A DNA stretch of 64,000 nucleotides from Adiantum capillus-veneris (GCA_014529385.2 CM043952.1:159123557-159187556), one strand, 5' to 3'. Counted from the first letter of the stretch, positions 11,501 through 23,001 are shown. The notes: generated by a model not told the origin, from the letters alone. Translations and numbers: made by a program.

Positions 11501-13878
11501 CCTATTTGAAAGTAACCCGAGTAGCCATCACACACAGTGTACTTCTCATGACCAGCTACTTCATTTAGTATCTCATCCTGAAATGGGAGGGGAAAGTGAT
11601 CTCTTTTTGTTGCCTCATTAAGTGGACGATAATCCACACACACCCTCCACTTTCCGTTTTTCTTAGGAGTGACAACAACGGGAGAGACCCACTCTGAATT
11701 CTCCACTGGATAAATGAAACCTGCTGCTAGAAGCTTTCTTACCTCCTTGAGTAGAGCCTGCTCCTTAATGACTCCTAGCCTTCGTAGCTTTTGAGCCTTA
11801 GGTGTGGCCTCTGGCTTCAACTCAATCTTGTGTTGAACAACATCTACTCCACGCACATCGGTGTAGTCTTTAGCAAAAAGCCTCGGAAATTTCCTTAGCA
11901 CACATTTGAACTCCTCTCTTTCATCCTTTGTAAGTGTTGTAGACAACATACCTTCTAACATTCCTTCATCTTCCACCTTTTGGTTCTCTTGAGGACCTAC
12001 CTCCTCCAAGCCTTGACAAGAGGTCTCTTGGTTGCTTGGCTTAAACCTTACCCCCATGACTTCGATGGAAGACTCCTCTTCAGTAATGCTGCCGCTACTT
12101 TCTTCTTCTGAAGTGCTATCGGTCCAACCTTCTTCCGTCTCACTTTGAGATGATTCTTCATGGAGCTCCTCTTGGCATTGCTCCTTCATGTCAAAGACAA
12201 CCTTCTTATGATTGTCATTCCTGCAAATTAATTTCCCACTCTCCCAATCCTGCAAAGCTCGCATTTTCATTAGCCATGGTCTTCCTAGGATAAATGGGTA
12301 ACCATTTCCCTTGGTAGACATGACATAGAAATCCACTGCCTTCTTAATGCCAAAGGCCTCCACAAAAACATTTTTACAAATGCCTACACACCTAGCCTTG
12401 CTATTGTTTGCCATCTTGACTTTGATTTCAGGTGTCTCATGGATGTGCATGCCTAGTCTTTGCATGAGTCCCTCTGTCATGATGCAAATTTGTGCACCCC
12501 CATCCACTAGACCTTTCCTAACCAATCTTCCTTTGATGTAACAGTCTAGCACCGGTGTAATGTCCTCATTCATTTCAGCTTGTGCAATTTTTACAACAGG
12601 CACACTCTCTTTTACCTTTCTCCTAGTGCTAACTGCCCTTGTTAAATCCCTCCTAATTTGTGGGCATAATGCAAATAACTGAGGCCATGAGATATCAGGA
12701 CCCTTACCTCGCATGTCTTCCAACAGGTTGTATGGATCCATACCATGTCCAAGAGGGAAGTCTTGGAGATTGATACGACGTCGAGTCCTCTTAGCTTCCT
12801 TGGTCTCCTTTGCCTTCTTGCCTTGTCCATGGTCACTCTGTGATGGGACACCCTCTTTCTCTTTACCTTTTCCTCGGCCACGCTTAATGCCATTTGCTTC
12901 CATGTCAACCTCATTTGAGTTTGTCACCTCTACCACATGCACATTTGGATCTGGCAAAGGTGGAACTCCTTCTACCCCTTGTGGAGGTGGTCTTGGTCCA
13001 TTTGGTCTTTGTAGAAGCCTTGGTTGTTGACAAGTTCCTTCACCTGCATTCATCACTGGGTAATTCAAGTTAGGTCTCCCTGGCTCCCCACGGGGCCAAG
13101 GACAATTATACATCCCATGTCCAGACTCTCCGCAATTCCAACATTGCAAGACTCTCCTAGGTCGTGGATCTCGCTCTTCAGACTTCTTTGCTTGTCCCTT
13201 TGGACCTACAGCTTGTGCAAGGTGAATTGACAGGCTGCTTAAAGATTCGTTTAACTTCTCAATTACTTCCGCCGTTACCTCAGGAAGCTCCCTCGATGTT
13301 GATGCTTGTGACTTACCTTTGGGTCTAAGACCTTCTATTGGAACCTCTCCCCTTAAGCACTTGAGTTTCCTATATTTCTCAGCAGCCCTAGTTTCAGCTG
13401 CATCAAAAGTAGTAGGTGCACCCGCCTCAACTTTTACCTTAAGGTCAGGAAAGAGTCCGGCTATGAACCTCTCCTTCTTTAAAAATTCTGCACCATCACC
13501 AGGGTTAGCAACATTTCGTATCCATAGAGCCCAAAGACGTAGAAACTCTTGCTTGTACAAGTAGTATTCATCTAAGTCTTTTTGCTTATGAGAAACAATG
13601 TCTTGCCATAGTTTTTGAGTGTTTTGGGGATCAAAGAAGTATCTCTTAAAACGATTCTAAACTTCTGTGTAATTCCCCTTAACTTCCTCAGGCAAAGAGT
13701 CAAACCAAGTACTAGCATCTTTCCTAAGGACCACCTCAAACATTTCTACACGTTCTTGATCGGTTACTATCCTCTTGATACGGCAAGACATCTTGAAATT
13801 TGCTAAAAATAATTCTGCATCCTCTCCAGGCTCTCCAAAGAAAAGAGGATATCCAGACATTTGGCGTTGGCTCTCCAT
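8599..13878 (-). pseudogene. Element 1 gag-pol polyprotein
   Basis: One frame of 1,760 codons, broken only by a TAG at 13657-13659 within gag. Gag starts at 13878 (GYPLFFGEPGEDAELFLANF) and carries the zinc knuckle CWNCGESGHGMYNC at about residue 250. Protease: VDGGAQICIM at about 455. RT: MPFGLTNAPATFQRFM and the catalytic FIDDFCIYS at about 848. A first RNase H (about 990-1110) has lost key acids: VSSSVGRETIGAVL stands where a D-A-S motif is usual. An archaeal-type RNase H (about 1137-1267) keeps LFFDGAF, NNEAEYDTL, VKGDALLI and NEDADLLAQQA. Integrase: HEEACGGHF..CKSCHNC zinc module, then DDE core residues near 1418, 1478 and 1517. All domains are intact apart from the gag stop. Confidence 0.95.
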
Positions 13879-13927
13879 TATTATGAAAGATTACAACACG
13901 AGTTACAATAAGGGATACAATAGAGAT

Positions 13928-14386
13928 TTAGAACCACTCGCCTACAAATGAAGAAGTGAGAAAATACCACTCTAGGTTTTCTTCTTCAGCTATCCAAGCT
14001 TCAATAAGGTCTCGATTTGTTTGATGAAAACAAAAGGGTAGACTATTGATGAGCTCTAAGAAGGGTTGAAATTCTTCAAAGCTAAGGCGATAAACAGAAA
14101 TCTCTAGAACTTCATTTTCTGGATCCAAAAGAGCAACCACGTCCCAAGTGATAAATTGCACTTGCTCTACAATTCCCAATGCACAAGCGGTTTATATAAA
14201 AACTAGATCTTCATGCTCGTCGAAGGCCGTGAGAAAGTAGCAATTGACTAGGAGCTCCTTTCCTTCGAGTTCCACACAGTCGGAGTGAGGCAACCTTCTC
14301 ACAATTTCATAAAGAACATCCTCATCAAGTCCAATCAAGTTTGCAAGATTTAAAGACTCCACTTGTGCTACAAAATTCCTGGACAA
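13928..14386 (-). pseudogene. Element 1 upstream ORF, large repeat unit L2
   Basis: About 150 codons in one frame, split by a TAA near 14192 (frames 14192-14386 and 13928-14179 are in register). It is homologous to the unit at 14433-14987: both share RRLPH, a K-x-L-x-V stretch, an FL...ED..FI stretch, CAL..V..V.F..W.V, RL.F.EF.P.L.LINSLPF.F and R.L..A. I do not recognise the family. It has no zinc finger, protease or membrane segment. It sits just upstream of gag, where Ogre/Tat elements may carry an extra ORF. Function unknown. Confidence 0.6.
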
Positions 14387-14432
14387 AAACTCCTTAGGAT
14401 TATGGTTAAATCATTCAAAAGCATAAATAGAT

Positions 14433-14987
14433 TTACAATGTCTCTATGAACAAAGTGTCATAGAAAGTAGAGAAGGATGAGAATTTATACAAATTTGCAA
14501 TCTTCTCTATGCTCTCTTTATTAAGACAAGCTCTGAATAGCTCCCTATCTCCTTTGTTGAAAGCGAAAGGAAGACTATTAATAAGACGCAAATGAGGGAA
14601 AAATTCACCAAATGTGAGTCTATGAAGCATGAACTCTAGCCGCAAGTTTCCTGAAGAGTCTTCCTCAATGGTGAAATGCACTCGCCAAACGCCAAATTTC
14701 ACTCTATTTACCAATCTTAGGGCACACACTAGTTGGATGAATGCGCGGTCTTCCTTAGTGCCCAACAACAAGAGGAAAATGGAATCCACGCGTAGGACCT
14801 TCCGTCTTAACTTCACCACCCTCTTGTTATGAGGGAGACGCCTTACTACTTGCTCCTGCAACTCAATTGGTAATAGAGCTAGATCTCTAAGGATTGAAAT
14901 TTCACTGCACACACATTCCCAGTTAGAACAAATGATCGTTTTTTTGTTTCTTGTAACAACTTGGACAAAGAAAAAACAAACATACAC
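14433..14987 (-). CDS. Element 1 upstream ORF, large repeat unit L1
   Basis: An open frame of 184 codons with the same pattern as L2: LPIELQEQVVRRLPHNKRVV, TKEDRAFIQLVCALRLVNRV and RLTFGEFFPHLRLINSLPF. The first 35 or so codons are less convincing. On the minus strand a pyrimidine-rich stretch followed by GTGTGCAG lies near codon 28, which could be a splice acceptor, so the true start may be there. No known domain was recognised. Conservation between L1 and L2 at the protein level, despite divergence, suggests both were once translated. Confidence 0.55.
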   Translation of the reverse strand: MYVCFFFVQVVTRNKKTIICSNWECVCSEISILRDLALLPIELQEQVVRRLPHNKRVVKLRRKVLRVDSIFLLLLGTKEDRAFIQLVCALRLVNRVKFGVWRVHFTIEEDSSGNLRLEFMLHRLTFGEFFPHLRLINSLPFAFNKGDRELFRACLNKESIEKIANLYKFSSFSTFYDTLFIETL

Positions 14988-15013
14988 ACTATTCTGCCGG
15001 GCTGCACTTCATT

Positions 15014-15232
15014 TTAAAATAAAATGAACACATGTACATCAAAAGAAGTGTGGTAGTTGATGAGAGGTAGAATGACAGGGTTTGGTGATGCAAGAATTTC
15101 TCCTGCTCTTTGGGCACCAAACATGAACACCATTCGTTGTTGAAAATGGATCTTTCTACTAATTGCAACGTTTATTCTAATGTGTGGAGTAAAATGAAAG
15201 GGAAAAACCTCTATTCTTGGGCCATTATCCAT
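15014..15232 (-). CDS. Element 1 upstream ORF, small repeat unit S2
   Basis: A 72-codon frame, homologous to S1 at 15254-15466. Shared positions include the ..I..S.K..FQ... stretch, AGEILASPNPVILPLINY against AEINASVNPFILPLIRY, and the C-terminal DVHVFILF against DVYIFVLF. Both end at almost the same point. It lies between the primer-site region and L1. The family is unknown; it may be an exon or a separate small protein. Confidence 0.5.
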   Translation of the reverse strand: MDNGPRIEVFPFHFTPHIRINVAISRKIHFQQRMVFMFGAQRAGEILASPNPVILPLINYHTSFDVHVFILF

Positions 15233-15253
15233 GGCCTATGCATGTCCTAATGC

Positions 15254-15466
15254 TTAAAACAAAACAAAAATATAGACGTCCAAACTAAGGTCGTACCTAA
15301 TGAGAGGCAAAATAAAAGGATTTACTGAAGCGTTTATCTCGGCCAACCTAAGAGGACCTAAAATTCTACGAATGACACGTTGAAATTGCAACTTAGTACT
15401 AACAATTATGTGTACCTTTTGCCTTGCAATGGGAATGAAGGGATCATACAAATCTTCGTGATTCAT
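15254..15466 (-). CDS. Element 1 upstream ORF, small repeat unit S1
   Basis: A 70-codon frame starting at the first ATG after the primer-site region (MNHEDLYDPFIPIARQK) and ending DVYIFVLF. It is a diverged duplicate of S2. The order S1-S2-L1-L2-gag shows two separate duplications in one upstream region. No domain is recognised and no function is proposed. Confidence 0.5.
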   Translation of the reverse strand: MNHEDLYDPFIPIARQKVHIIVSTKLQFQRVIRRILGPLRLAEINASVNPFILPLIRYDLSLDVYIFVLF

Positions 15467-15519
15467 GCAAACTACTTGACTATGCTAAAGGTTGATTTTA
15501 CACAAAAATACACAAGCCG

Positions 15520-15537
15520 TCCTCAGTGGGGGCACCA
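15520..15537 (-). other. Element 1 probable primer-binding site
   Basis: Three bases inside the 5' LTR the minus strand reads TGGTGCCCCCACTGAGGA. It starts with TGG, as a site pairing with a tRNA CCA end should, but I cannot match it confidently to a named plant tRNA. Confidence 0.55.
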
Positions 15538-15540
15538 ATT

Positions 15541-15802
15541 TGAGGCGGTCCGGGGCAGGCAACAAGAAGAGTGGCCTCTAGACACCCTTCAAGGCTCCCG
15601 TGCTGCTCAATGGGGCTGGGGCACAACACAACACAAACCAAAACAACAAACCCACAGCCAAATCCAAACTACACAAGGGGCACCACCTAGTTTAAGAGCG
15701 AACTAGGACGCAAAAGAGGAGAATCGTTAGAGCAACCCACAAACAAGCAAGGAATTTACACTAACCCTAACACCAATGGAACACTCTTACACACTAAAAC
15801 AC

Positions 15803-15847
<45 letters not shown>

Positions 15848-18226
15848 TGCTCGGGCTGCTTTGAAACGTATCGGCAATGATCAAGCAAACACAACTATAT
15901 ATTTAAGAAAGAGAGAGAAAGGGGGAGGGGGTGCTTGTTGCATTAATACCTTCTTACGAATCTGTCATGACAAATCAAAGTGAGATTAGTATTTGTTCAA
16001 CATAGCTTGCGTAAATTTCACCACAACACATCACAAGAAAAGCCACCCCAATCACTGTCTTAAGGCCAGGGGAGTCCTCTCCACCCTGTCGCCCTCTTAC
16101 AGTATGTGGGATTTATGGCTAGATTGATGACAACACCAGAGACAAGCTATCAAGAACTTAACAAAAAACACCAAGACACTTACGCATCATTGTTGTCCAT
16201 TACTTCACGTTGGAAGGGAGACAAAATATCCAAGCTTAGTCCAAATCCACCCTCCTTGATTCAGCAAATGTTGGGCTTACACTAGTAGGAGAAATGATAG
16301 ATTTCCTACTCTCAATTGAATGATCACTCTCTCTCTTACAATGGCATAGAGTTCCCTTGCTAATCCCCTATTACAACACATGCACATGCATAAGACAATG
16401 AGCTTCCACTCAAGAGCTCCTTCTAGAGAGGTTGAGCTTGGCTTCTCAAGCTATAGCATAGTGCTCTTGCTTATGGCTCCCCCCGTTTGTGCTAGCTACA
16501 CCCTCCTTTTATAGCAATTTTGAAGGCTAGGGTTACTCCTCTAACCATGGTTGGGTTAGATTTTCAGCAATTTATCTAATTTCTTTTGCTTGGAATTATC
16601 AAGAAGTTGGTGGGGAAAGAGAGAGGAGAGAAATAGAGGTGATAGGACTTTTCATAGTGGGTTAGTGTTAGTAGAGTTAGTATTAATTTACAAATGGAAT
16701 TGGATATTTACAATGGGAGTATCCATGTAGGATACAAATAAGGAAGAAAAACTCTTAAGAGGTAAGAAAAGGTGGATTTCTTACAATGTTGATGCTCCAA
16801 GTGTCTTGAGTAGGGCCGATTTTGACGCTTGTTGACGGTCCACTAGCTTTGACGGTACATTTTTTCTCCACTCTTGACCTTCCTTGAGAGACAAGATAAT
16901 TGAAGCTGAGTAATCAACCACCATGATGCTGTCTTTTAAGAGAAGAGGCTGAATTTTGTGGTTTTTTTGATAGATATGGGTAAATTGGAGGAGGAAAAAT
17001 GAGACTAGGTGGTCAATTTTGGAATGGAATTGTGTGTGGGAGGTATGAGTTCACCATGGTTTCTCTTATTCTTCAAGGTTGAGGAGAAGGTGAGTAGTGT
17101 GCAGAGAGGAGTGGTGAGAGAGATGGGGATGATGAGTGGAGAAGTGTGTGTGAAAGAGGAAAATGATAAAGTGGAAGAGAGAGTGTGGCTGCATAGCATG
17201 GAAAAACTGGGGTCCACTAAAAAAATCATAGCTCACAGCTCGTAGCTCAAAAAAATATGAAAAAATTTGAGGCAAAATTTCAGCCCACGAGCTACAACTT
17301 TTGTTTGTATCACCTTTTCAAATTCAGAGAGCAAGTGAACTTTAAAAATTCAGCAAAACCGACCGTTGTTTTCCACTGCAAGGTCCTTGTGGGGTCCTTC
17401 TTTGGATGATTCTTTTGAATACCTCCAAGAGTGAGCCCTCCATAGTGCATGTATGCATGCCACCTACCCTTGACCTTATTTGGTAGGTCTATAATTGAAG
17501 ATATTGTTGAGATTAGGATATAAGTGAATAGTACAACTAAGAAAATCAAATATTGAGGGGTGTAAAAAATATGTACATGTCAAATATAAATAATATAAGT
17601 GGAAAAAATATAAAGGGGTCAAAAGAAATCTCTCTCATTATGAGGCTACCATAAAAAGATAAATATTTTTGGTGTTCTAATTTTTTAGAAAAAAACAAAA
17701 TAGATGTAGGAAGGGAAAAATCAAAATAGTGAAAAAATATACACATAAATAAAACTAGTTTTTTTGGATTTTTGTTGGGGTGGAGTTACACCAAATATAA
17801 GAGAAGCTTACATGAAAATATTTCTATATGGAATAAAGAGTATGAAAAATGGTAAGAAAAATTGTGGTAATGGTGAGGCAATGTACAGAGCATAAATAAC
17901 ACACACTTAGGTAGAAATATTTAAATAAATACCAAAATAATTATGAAAAAATCTTTTATTTAGGTCCTATATACAAAGAAATATTTACATACACATGGAC
18001 CATAATATACTTATATTTTTTATATTTTTTATTTTTTTTGGCTCAACTAGCCCAATGACTAGCTAATTGAGGGTTTTTTATTTCAGTAAGGAGATATAGA
18101 AAAAGTCCCCTAACTCACACGCACCTATATACAGTGAAAGGGTGAGGGTAACCACAGTGTTTGAGTGATTTGATAGGGTGAGATAACTCACTATGGCAAT
18201 TACAAAGAGCCGAAAAACGGCTATCA
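15541..18226 (-). repeat. Element 1 5' LTR
   Basis: Begins TGAGGCGG and ends CTATCA. It is the upstream LTR for the minus-strand genes. It has a longer (GA)n run (about 15804-15844) than its partner. Right of it lies the GTAC duplication and the start of Copia-1 gag. Confidence 0.95.
16505..16513 (-). promoter_or_regulatory. Element 1 LTR TATA box (candidate)
   Basis: On the minus strand the 5' LTR reads TATAAAAGG in a GC-richer setting. It is the best TATA match in the LTR and would start transcription near 16475, making U3 about 1.7 kb. The same sequence is in the 3' LTR near 6857-6865. Confidence 0.55.
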
Positions 18227-18323
18227 GTACCAACACGTGCCAAATTTGCTTCTTCCACAATGGGAAATTGGTTCCATCCAGTTTCTTGATATTGTAAAGA
18301 GCAGTGTCCTGTGATCCAGCCAT
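18227..18323 (-). pseudogene. Copia-1 gag, N-terminal piece
   Basis: Starts at ATG 18323 (MAGSQDTALYNIKKLDGTNF) and shows the conserved KLDGTNFPLWK stretch that opens plant Copia Gag proteins. After about 32 codons it runs into Element 1. The rest of gag resumes at 5911. The GTAC at 18227-18230 is one half of the target-site duplication. Confidence 0.9.
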
Positions 18324-18721
18324 AGCTATGCTTCACAGTAGTTTACTTTCCTCGGAAAAATTCGGCAGAGTTTCCCCTGTAAACTGACCTCTGAACCAAT
18401 ATCAACCTGTCAAATGAACCAAGAAAGCTTCAGATTCTACAGAAATTTTGGCAGAGTCTCCTTTGTAAAACGGCTCTGGTGTACTAAAAACAGACCAAAA
18501 AACAGCTCAAAAAACCACTGTCTCTCTAACACTGTAAGCTGTGGGTAAACCTGTCCTGCACCTGTACTGTCTCTGACTGTCCTGTCACTGTCCTGTAAGC
18601 ATAGACTGCAACAATGCCTCAACGGCAGTAAAGCAAAGATGCAATCCCAACTGTCTAACTCACAGTCAATACATCCTAGCTGCCTATCTAAGGGTGCTCG
18701 AGGGATCACTCCAAGACCTGT
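18324..18721 (-). mobile_element. Copia-1 leader, gag-proximal part
   Basis: Untranslated sequence between Copia-1 gag and the Element 2 insertion. It ends with CCTGT (18717-18721), the left copy of Element 2's duplication. It continues at 37806. I see no gene in it. Confidence 0.8.
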
Positions 18722-19677
18722 TGTTAAGGCGGTTACGCCGCTAGCGGAAGCTAAATAGCGAGAACTCAACCAACAACAGAATTTGTCAGACGAGGACGGA
18801 GCTTAACCCGCAGGCGCATGGAAACAACTAGGTGGGTGTCAAATCACCTACTCGACCTTCTAATGACAATCACTACTAAGGAAATCAAATCTAAGTTCTA
18901 AAATACGCAAGTGACTGAAATCCGTACTACGAACGAATGCTATACGAAACAGGATCTAGAATCATTGAATCGATCTCAAACTCAAGGGGAAGTCTATACA
19001 CTAGGTAAGAACAACACCCTAAAGACTTGAACTGCAAAATCAACCTATAACCACACCGTGCGGTAAACGCGTATGAAGACAGGCCGAAAAATATTGGTGA
19101 TCGAAACTTGACCCCGATGGTACCAATGTGTAGCTCTACTCGTTGTGGTTCTATAGATATGCTGCACGCTCCATTCCGACACACGAGTTGGAAGAAAACT
19201 CACACCGAAGCTCATAGGAACTTACCACACATAGAAGCCGATAGCGCGCACTCTTGGTATCTATGCGTAGCTCTCGCCGTTGCTAACACAATGGCGGTGT
19301 CGCTTCTCCAATGGCGGCTCCGTAGCTCGCGTAGTAAGTGGATAAGACTCTCTCTCACTCACTCACTCTCTCTCAGACACAGTCACGGCGCTCAAAAACT
19401 CACTTTTGATTAATAAAAACTGAACCCCCTTTAGGTTACAAAACTTTGGCTTATATACCACAGCCTTGGAGGTGAGAACATCTCTAACTAATTACATCGG
19501 CAAGTGAAATTACTTCGGATTTACAAGCTGGAAACTCAATTGAGTCCCGTTACTTAACGAATGGCTCAATTCAAAATCAATGTCGGAAAGACATTTATTA
19601 CAATCAATGGTTACAAAAATGATGAGTGTGAGCAAAAAATGTGGGTGTGATCCTCTGCTGGCTCTGCTGGCTCAACA
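18722..19677 (-). repeat. Element 2 3' LTR
   Basis: 956 bp, TGTT...AACA ends, nearly identical to 36847-37800. It contains ACGCGTATGA at 19067-19076, matching the right half of this element's own internal palindrome. Confidence 0.96.
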
Positions 19678-19690
19678 CTCCCCCCCTCCA
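19678..19690 (-). other. Element 2 polypurine tract
   Basis: The minus strand reads TGGAGGGGGGGAG directly before the 3' LTR, a strong purine run in the expected place. Confidence 0.85.
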
Positions 19691-19726
19691 CGTTCATGTC
19701 ATCCCTGACATGACTTTTATGCTTGG

Positions 19727-22700
19727 TCAATAAAGTCCTGTCGTCTTGAGCATCTGCAAATGTGATTCGTATCGTAGGTTGCCGATGGTCAAGGTTGGGC
19801 CGAATATTTTGCTTTCGTGGGTGAAAAAGCCGGTGTAGAAAGCTTCTTCGAATGTTTGCATGTGGAAGCTAGGCAAAAACATAATCCTCTGGTATAGGAG
19901 GTGCAACACTTTTGGAGAAGGCTGCAATGAAAGATCATATATCATATCAGTCACTGTGTCGGCCGTCGATAGTAGACTCGAGGTCGTGGCTTTATCTGGC
20001 GCGAACACTTCAATGCAAGCTAAGAGAGTCCTGCAAATTTTCTTGAGCATCTGACACGAAAGGTCAGGAGAGCCAGTAAAGAGCTTGATGGTGCCCGTTA
20101 GGGTTTTCACCATGTAGGCTTTACCTATTCTCTCTCTTGCCTTTGGTCCTGGCATCCTGGGGTAATTAAGCCAATTTGGCTTCTTTTCTGCAATCCTGCC
20201 ATGCTCTTTCCAGCTTCTGACTCTTGGCACCGGGCAGAAGGTTGCATCCTCCCGAATCTCCTTTGGTGCCTCTACCAAGTAGATGAGGTAGGCTGGGTAT
20301 TTGTTCAGCCAACCTTTCCTCCATCTAGGCTGCGAATCTACAATCTTCTTTGATTGTTCCTCTTTTGTAATGTCGCCTTCGTAAAGAGCGACATACTGCT
20401 CCTCCTCTATTCTCTTTTTCGTTTTTATCACTTCAAACTTCATCAAAGGGAAAGGCGGGCTGGGTTGCATCCACTCTTCATGGAGCACTTTTGTGTCTAG
20501 TCCCTGAAGTCTAATGGAGATTAGGAGTCTCCTCTCCCATTCCATTTCCGCCTTGGCACTCTCCTCTGTTGACTTTTCTATTTGGTCATGGAGCCTTTGT
20601 TCTTCTTCTTCAGAGATTCCTGAAGTTGAGGTCACCTCTTGAACTGGGGCTGGATCTTCAATTGTGGTTGCCTCTCCAGTTTCTGGTAGCTCTATGGCTG
20701 CTCCACCTGATTCTTCTTGTGGTGTCTCTGTCTCTCTTCTTTGTTGCTCTTGTAGATCTTGGAGCTGTTTGCGGAGGGTCTCATTCTCTGTTCTTAGTGT
20801 TTGATTTTCTAAAGTGAGCCTCTCCTCTGCTGCCAATGATCCCTCCGCAATGTGCAACCTTTGCACTTGCTCTAATCTTAGCTCTCTTTGTAAGCTTCAG
20901 ACCTGGTCCTCCAGAGCTGGTACAAGAGCTCCCTCTTGTTCGGTTCCTGCTCTGCTAGCTCTAGGAGTAGTCCTGAGTCTAGTGATTGTTCTTTCTTGGA
21001 GCTCGACTCTCTCCCTTAGCTCAATGAGCTCATCTTTAGCCGCCTCCAAGTCGTCTTCCATCCGCTCCCTTGCTTCCTGTGCACTTGTTACTTCTCTTGA
21101 AGCCTCGGCTAGCTGGAGTATCAAGCCGTCTCTCTCATTTTCCGCGTCGTAGAGTGATGCTTTATGACTTTCAGATTCAGTCATAGCATTCTCTAATTTC
21201 CTCTGCAACTCGACTTCCCTTTGTTTGGCTGTCTCAATCTCCACTTCCTTTGCCTTGGATCTTTCTTTGATCTTGCTGAGCAGTTCATGCACCATGTGCA
21301 TGTCTTTTTCATCTTCATCTGTCAACTCTAAAGCTTTTTCTGCCACCACCTCCACTGGCTTCGGCTCTTCTAGTACGTTCTGCTCGTCCAGTTTCTCTTC
21401 ACTCTCTTTTATACTCTTTGTTTTTTCCTTCGTCCCTCTCCGATCATCTTGTTTTTGTAGGGTGATCCCATAAACTGCCTCAAGGGCCTCTTCTTCAGTG
21501 TACCCTATCGCTACCAGATCCTCATAATCGTTTTTCTTTTGCTGAATTGGATCTATCTCCTTTTCCTTGGTCCCGGCCTCCGGCTTTTCCATACCAGCCG
21601 TGTCCATCTCTACTGTGGTTTCTTCCACAATGATTTCCGTCTTCTTCGGGCTTGGTACATCAGTAAGGGAGGGCTGATTGTCCTCAGTCATCTTGGCTTT
21701 CCCTTTGTTTGGCTGTCCGTCTTTCTCTTGAGGTTCAGTAGACTCATCTACTTTCTTCTTCCCCTTGTCGTCCTTTTTCAGCTCAGCTTTTAAAAGCTGT
21801 ACTTCCTCTTCAGTGTATGGCTCGACAGGTTGCTGCTCCAGTATAGCCTCTGACTCCTCATAAGCTCTAATATATTGATCATATTGATCAACATGTGGCC
21901 TGGCTGAGCTAGTTCCAACTTTAGTGGGGTCTGGCACCCACTTTTCTTCAAAGTCCCCCTTTAGAGCTCTTTCCGCTCTAAACTGCTCCACCAGTCTTTC
22001 CATTCTTGCCGCTTTCTGACTTTTGGTTTTCTTGGAAGAAACCTTCTTCTTTGCTTTCTTCATAAGGGGCTCATCCACATTCTCTTCAGGTCTGAAACTA
22101 TTTCTAGTTTCCTGCGTGCTCTTGTGGACGCCCTCTTGGATACTTCAGGCTGTTCTTCCTCCTCATCGGCTTCTCTAAGCCACTCATTCTGGGAGGGAAC
22201 CTTTGGCCATTGATCTCTGGCTCCAATAGCTTCATAAGCTATTCTTGTCAGAACATCAGCTCCTCCTATATACTTTGGCTTCTCGTTGTGCATGGCAATT
22301 ACCTGCTCGTGGATGTGTTGAGCGTAATTCACCTCTTTTGGCATATTGCTCTTCAAAGCCCATGTGATGGTAGTTGCAATGGCATGGGGTGGTGTTGTAT
22401 ACTTTTGCGGTCTTTTACTGCAAATATGGAGAAATTGGTTGTACATTCGGCAAAGGGTTGCCGCTCTTTGGTCTGCCATATCTCCATAAGTTGCATTCTG
22501 TTTCTTGGACCCATAAACCTCTATAGCTTCCCTTCTTTCCCTGACAGAGCTCCCTTTGTTATGCAGCTTCAATGCATCTGCAATGAGCTGTGGTGTGATC
22601 TATACCTCTACTTTCTCTCCATCTATTGCTGTTAATGTGGCTTTCCCATCCTTCTGAATGGAGGTTGCCAACTCATACACTCTTCTTGTATCTACACCTG

Positions 22701-23001
22701 ATGGTCTCGACGTGAAGAATCTGTGCAAGTCTGCCCTTTCCAGGTACCTGCTGATGTTCTCTGACCTGCTATAATCCACCAATTCTTGTGGGATCATCGA
22801 TATATCCACCGCTTGCCCTTGAGGATCTCGGAAAGTCCCCTGGTAGATCTTTATTCCCTCTTGTTCCAGTACTGCTTCCTCCACCCAAGTTTTGGTTGGC
22901 TTGAGGGTTTCTGCTGGAATGTCAAAGGGTTCTGCTTCTGCAAGAGCATCTTTGATTGTCGGTTTTTTTCTCTTCGTTGCTGATAACTTGGCGGAATCCA
23001 T
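19727..23001 (-). pseudogene. Element 2 3' ORF, coiled-coil protein
   Basis: About 1,090 codons starting at ATG 23001 (MDSAKLSATKRKKPT). It is interrupted by a TAG at 22600-22602, a frameshift at about 22060-22078 and a TGA at 20897-20899; the pieces on either side of each stop are in register. The N-terminal 300 or so residues look globular (VDISMIPQELVDYSRSENIS, ATYGDMADQRAATLCRMYNQ). The middle is charged, with KKAKKKVSSKKTK-type basic runs and long acidic stretches. Residues from the second half of the middle piece (ERMEDDLEAAKDELIELRERV) and the start of the last piece (LTLENQTLRTENETLRKQLQ) predict coiled coils. The C-terminal 270 residues are globular again. I see no signal peptide or membrane segment, so it does not look like an envelope protein although it occupies the env position. 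Family unknown; it may bind nucleic acid or assemble as a dimer. Confidence 0.75.

Larger units (their letters stand above)
5912..18226 (-). mobile_element. Element 1, Tat-type Ty3/gypsy LTR retrotransposon
   Basis: A complete 12.3-kb element with LTRs at 5912-8570 and 15541-18226, flanked by GTAC at 5908-5911 and 18227-18230. It lies on the minus strand: 5' LTR, primer-site-like sequence, a duplicated upstream ORF region, gag-pol, polypurine tract, 3' LTR. The Tat assignment rests on a degenerate first RNase H followed by a second, archaeal-type RNase H before integrase, known for that lineage. The LTRs differ by roughly 20 substitutions by eye plus a longer GA repeat on the right, so the insertion is young. 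One stop interrupts gag. Confidence 0.93.

Noticed and set aside
14790-14802. ACGCGTAGGA in Element 1 as a further palindrome half-site
   Set aside because: It lies within coding sequence of unit L1, lacks the longer match, and is not repeated in that element.
19727-23001. Envelope protein
   Set aside because: The position fits, but no signal peptide, membrane segment or cleavage site is visible. I call it an unknown coiled-coil protein.
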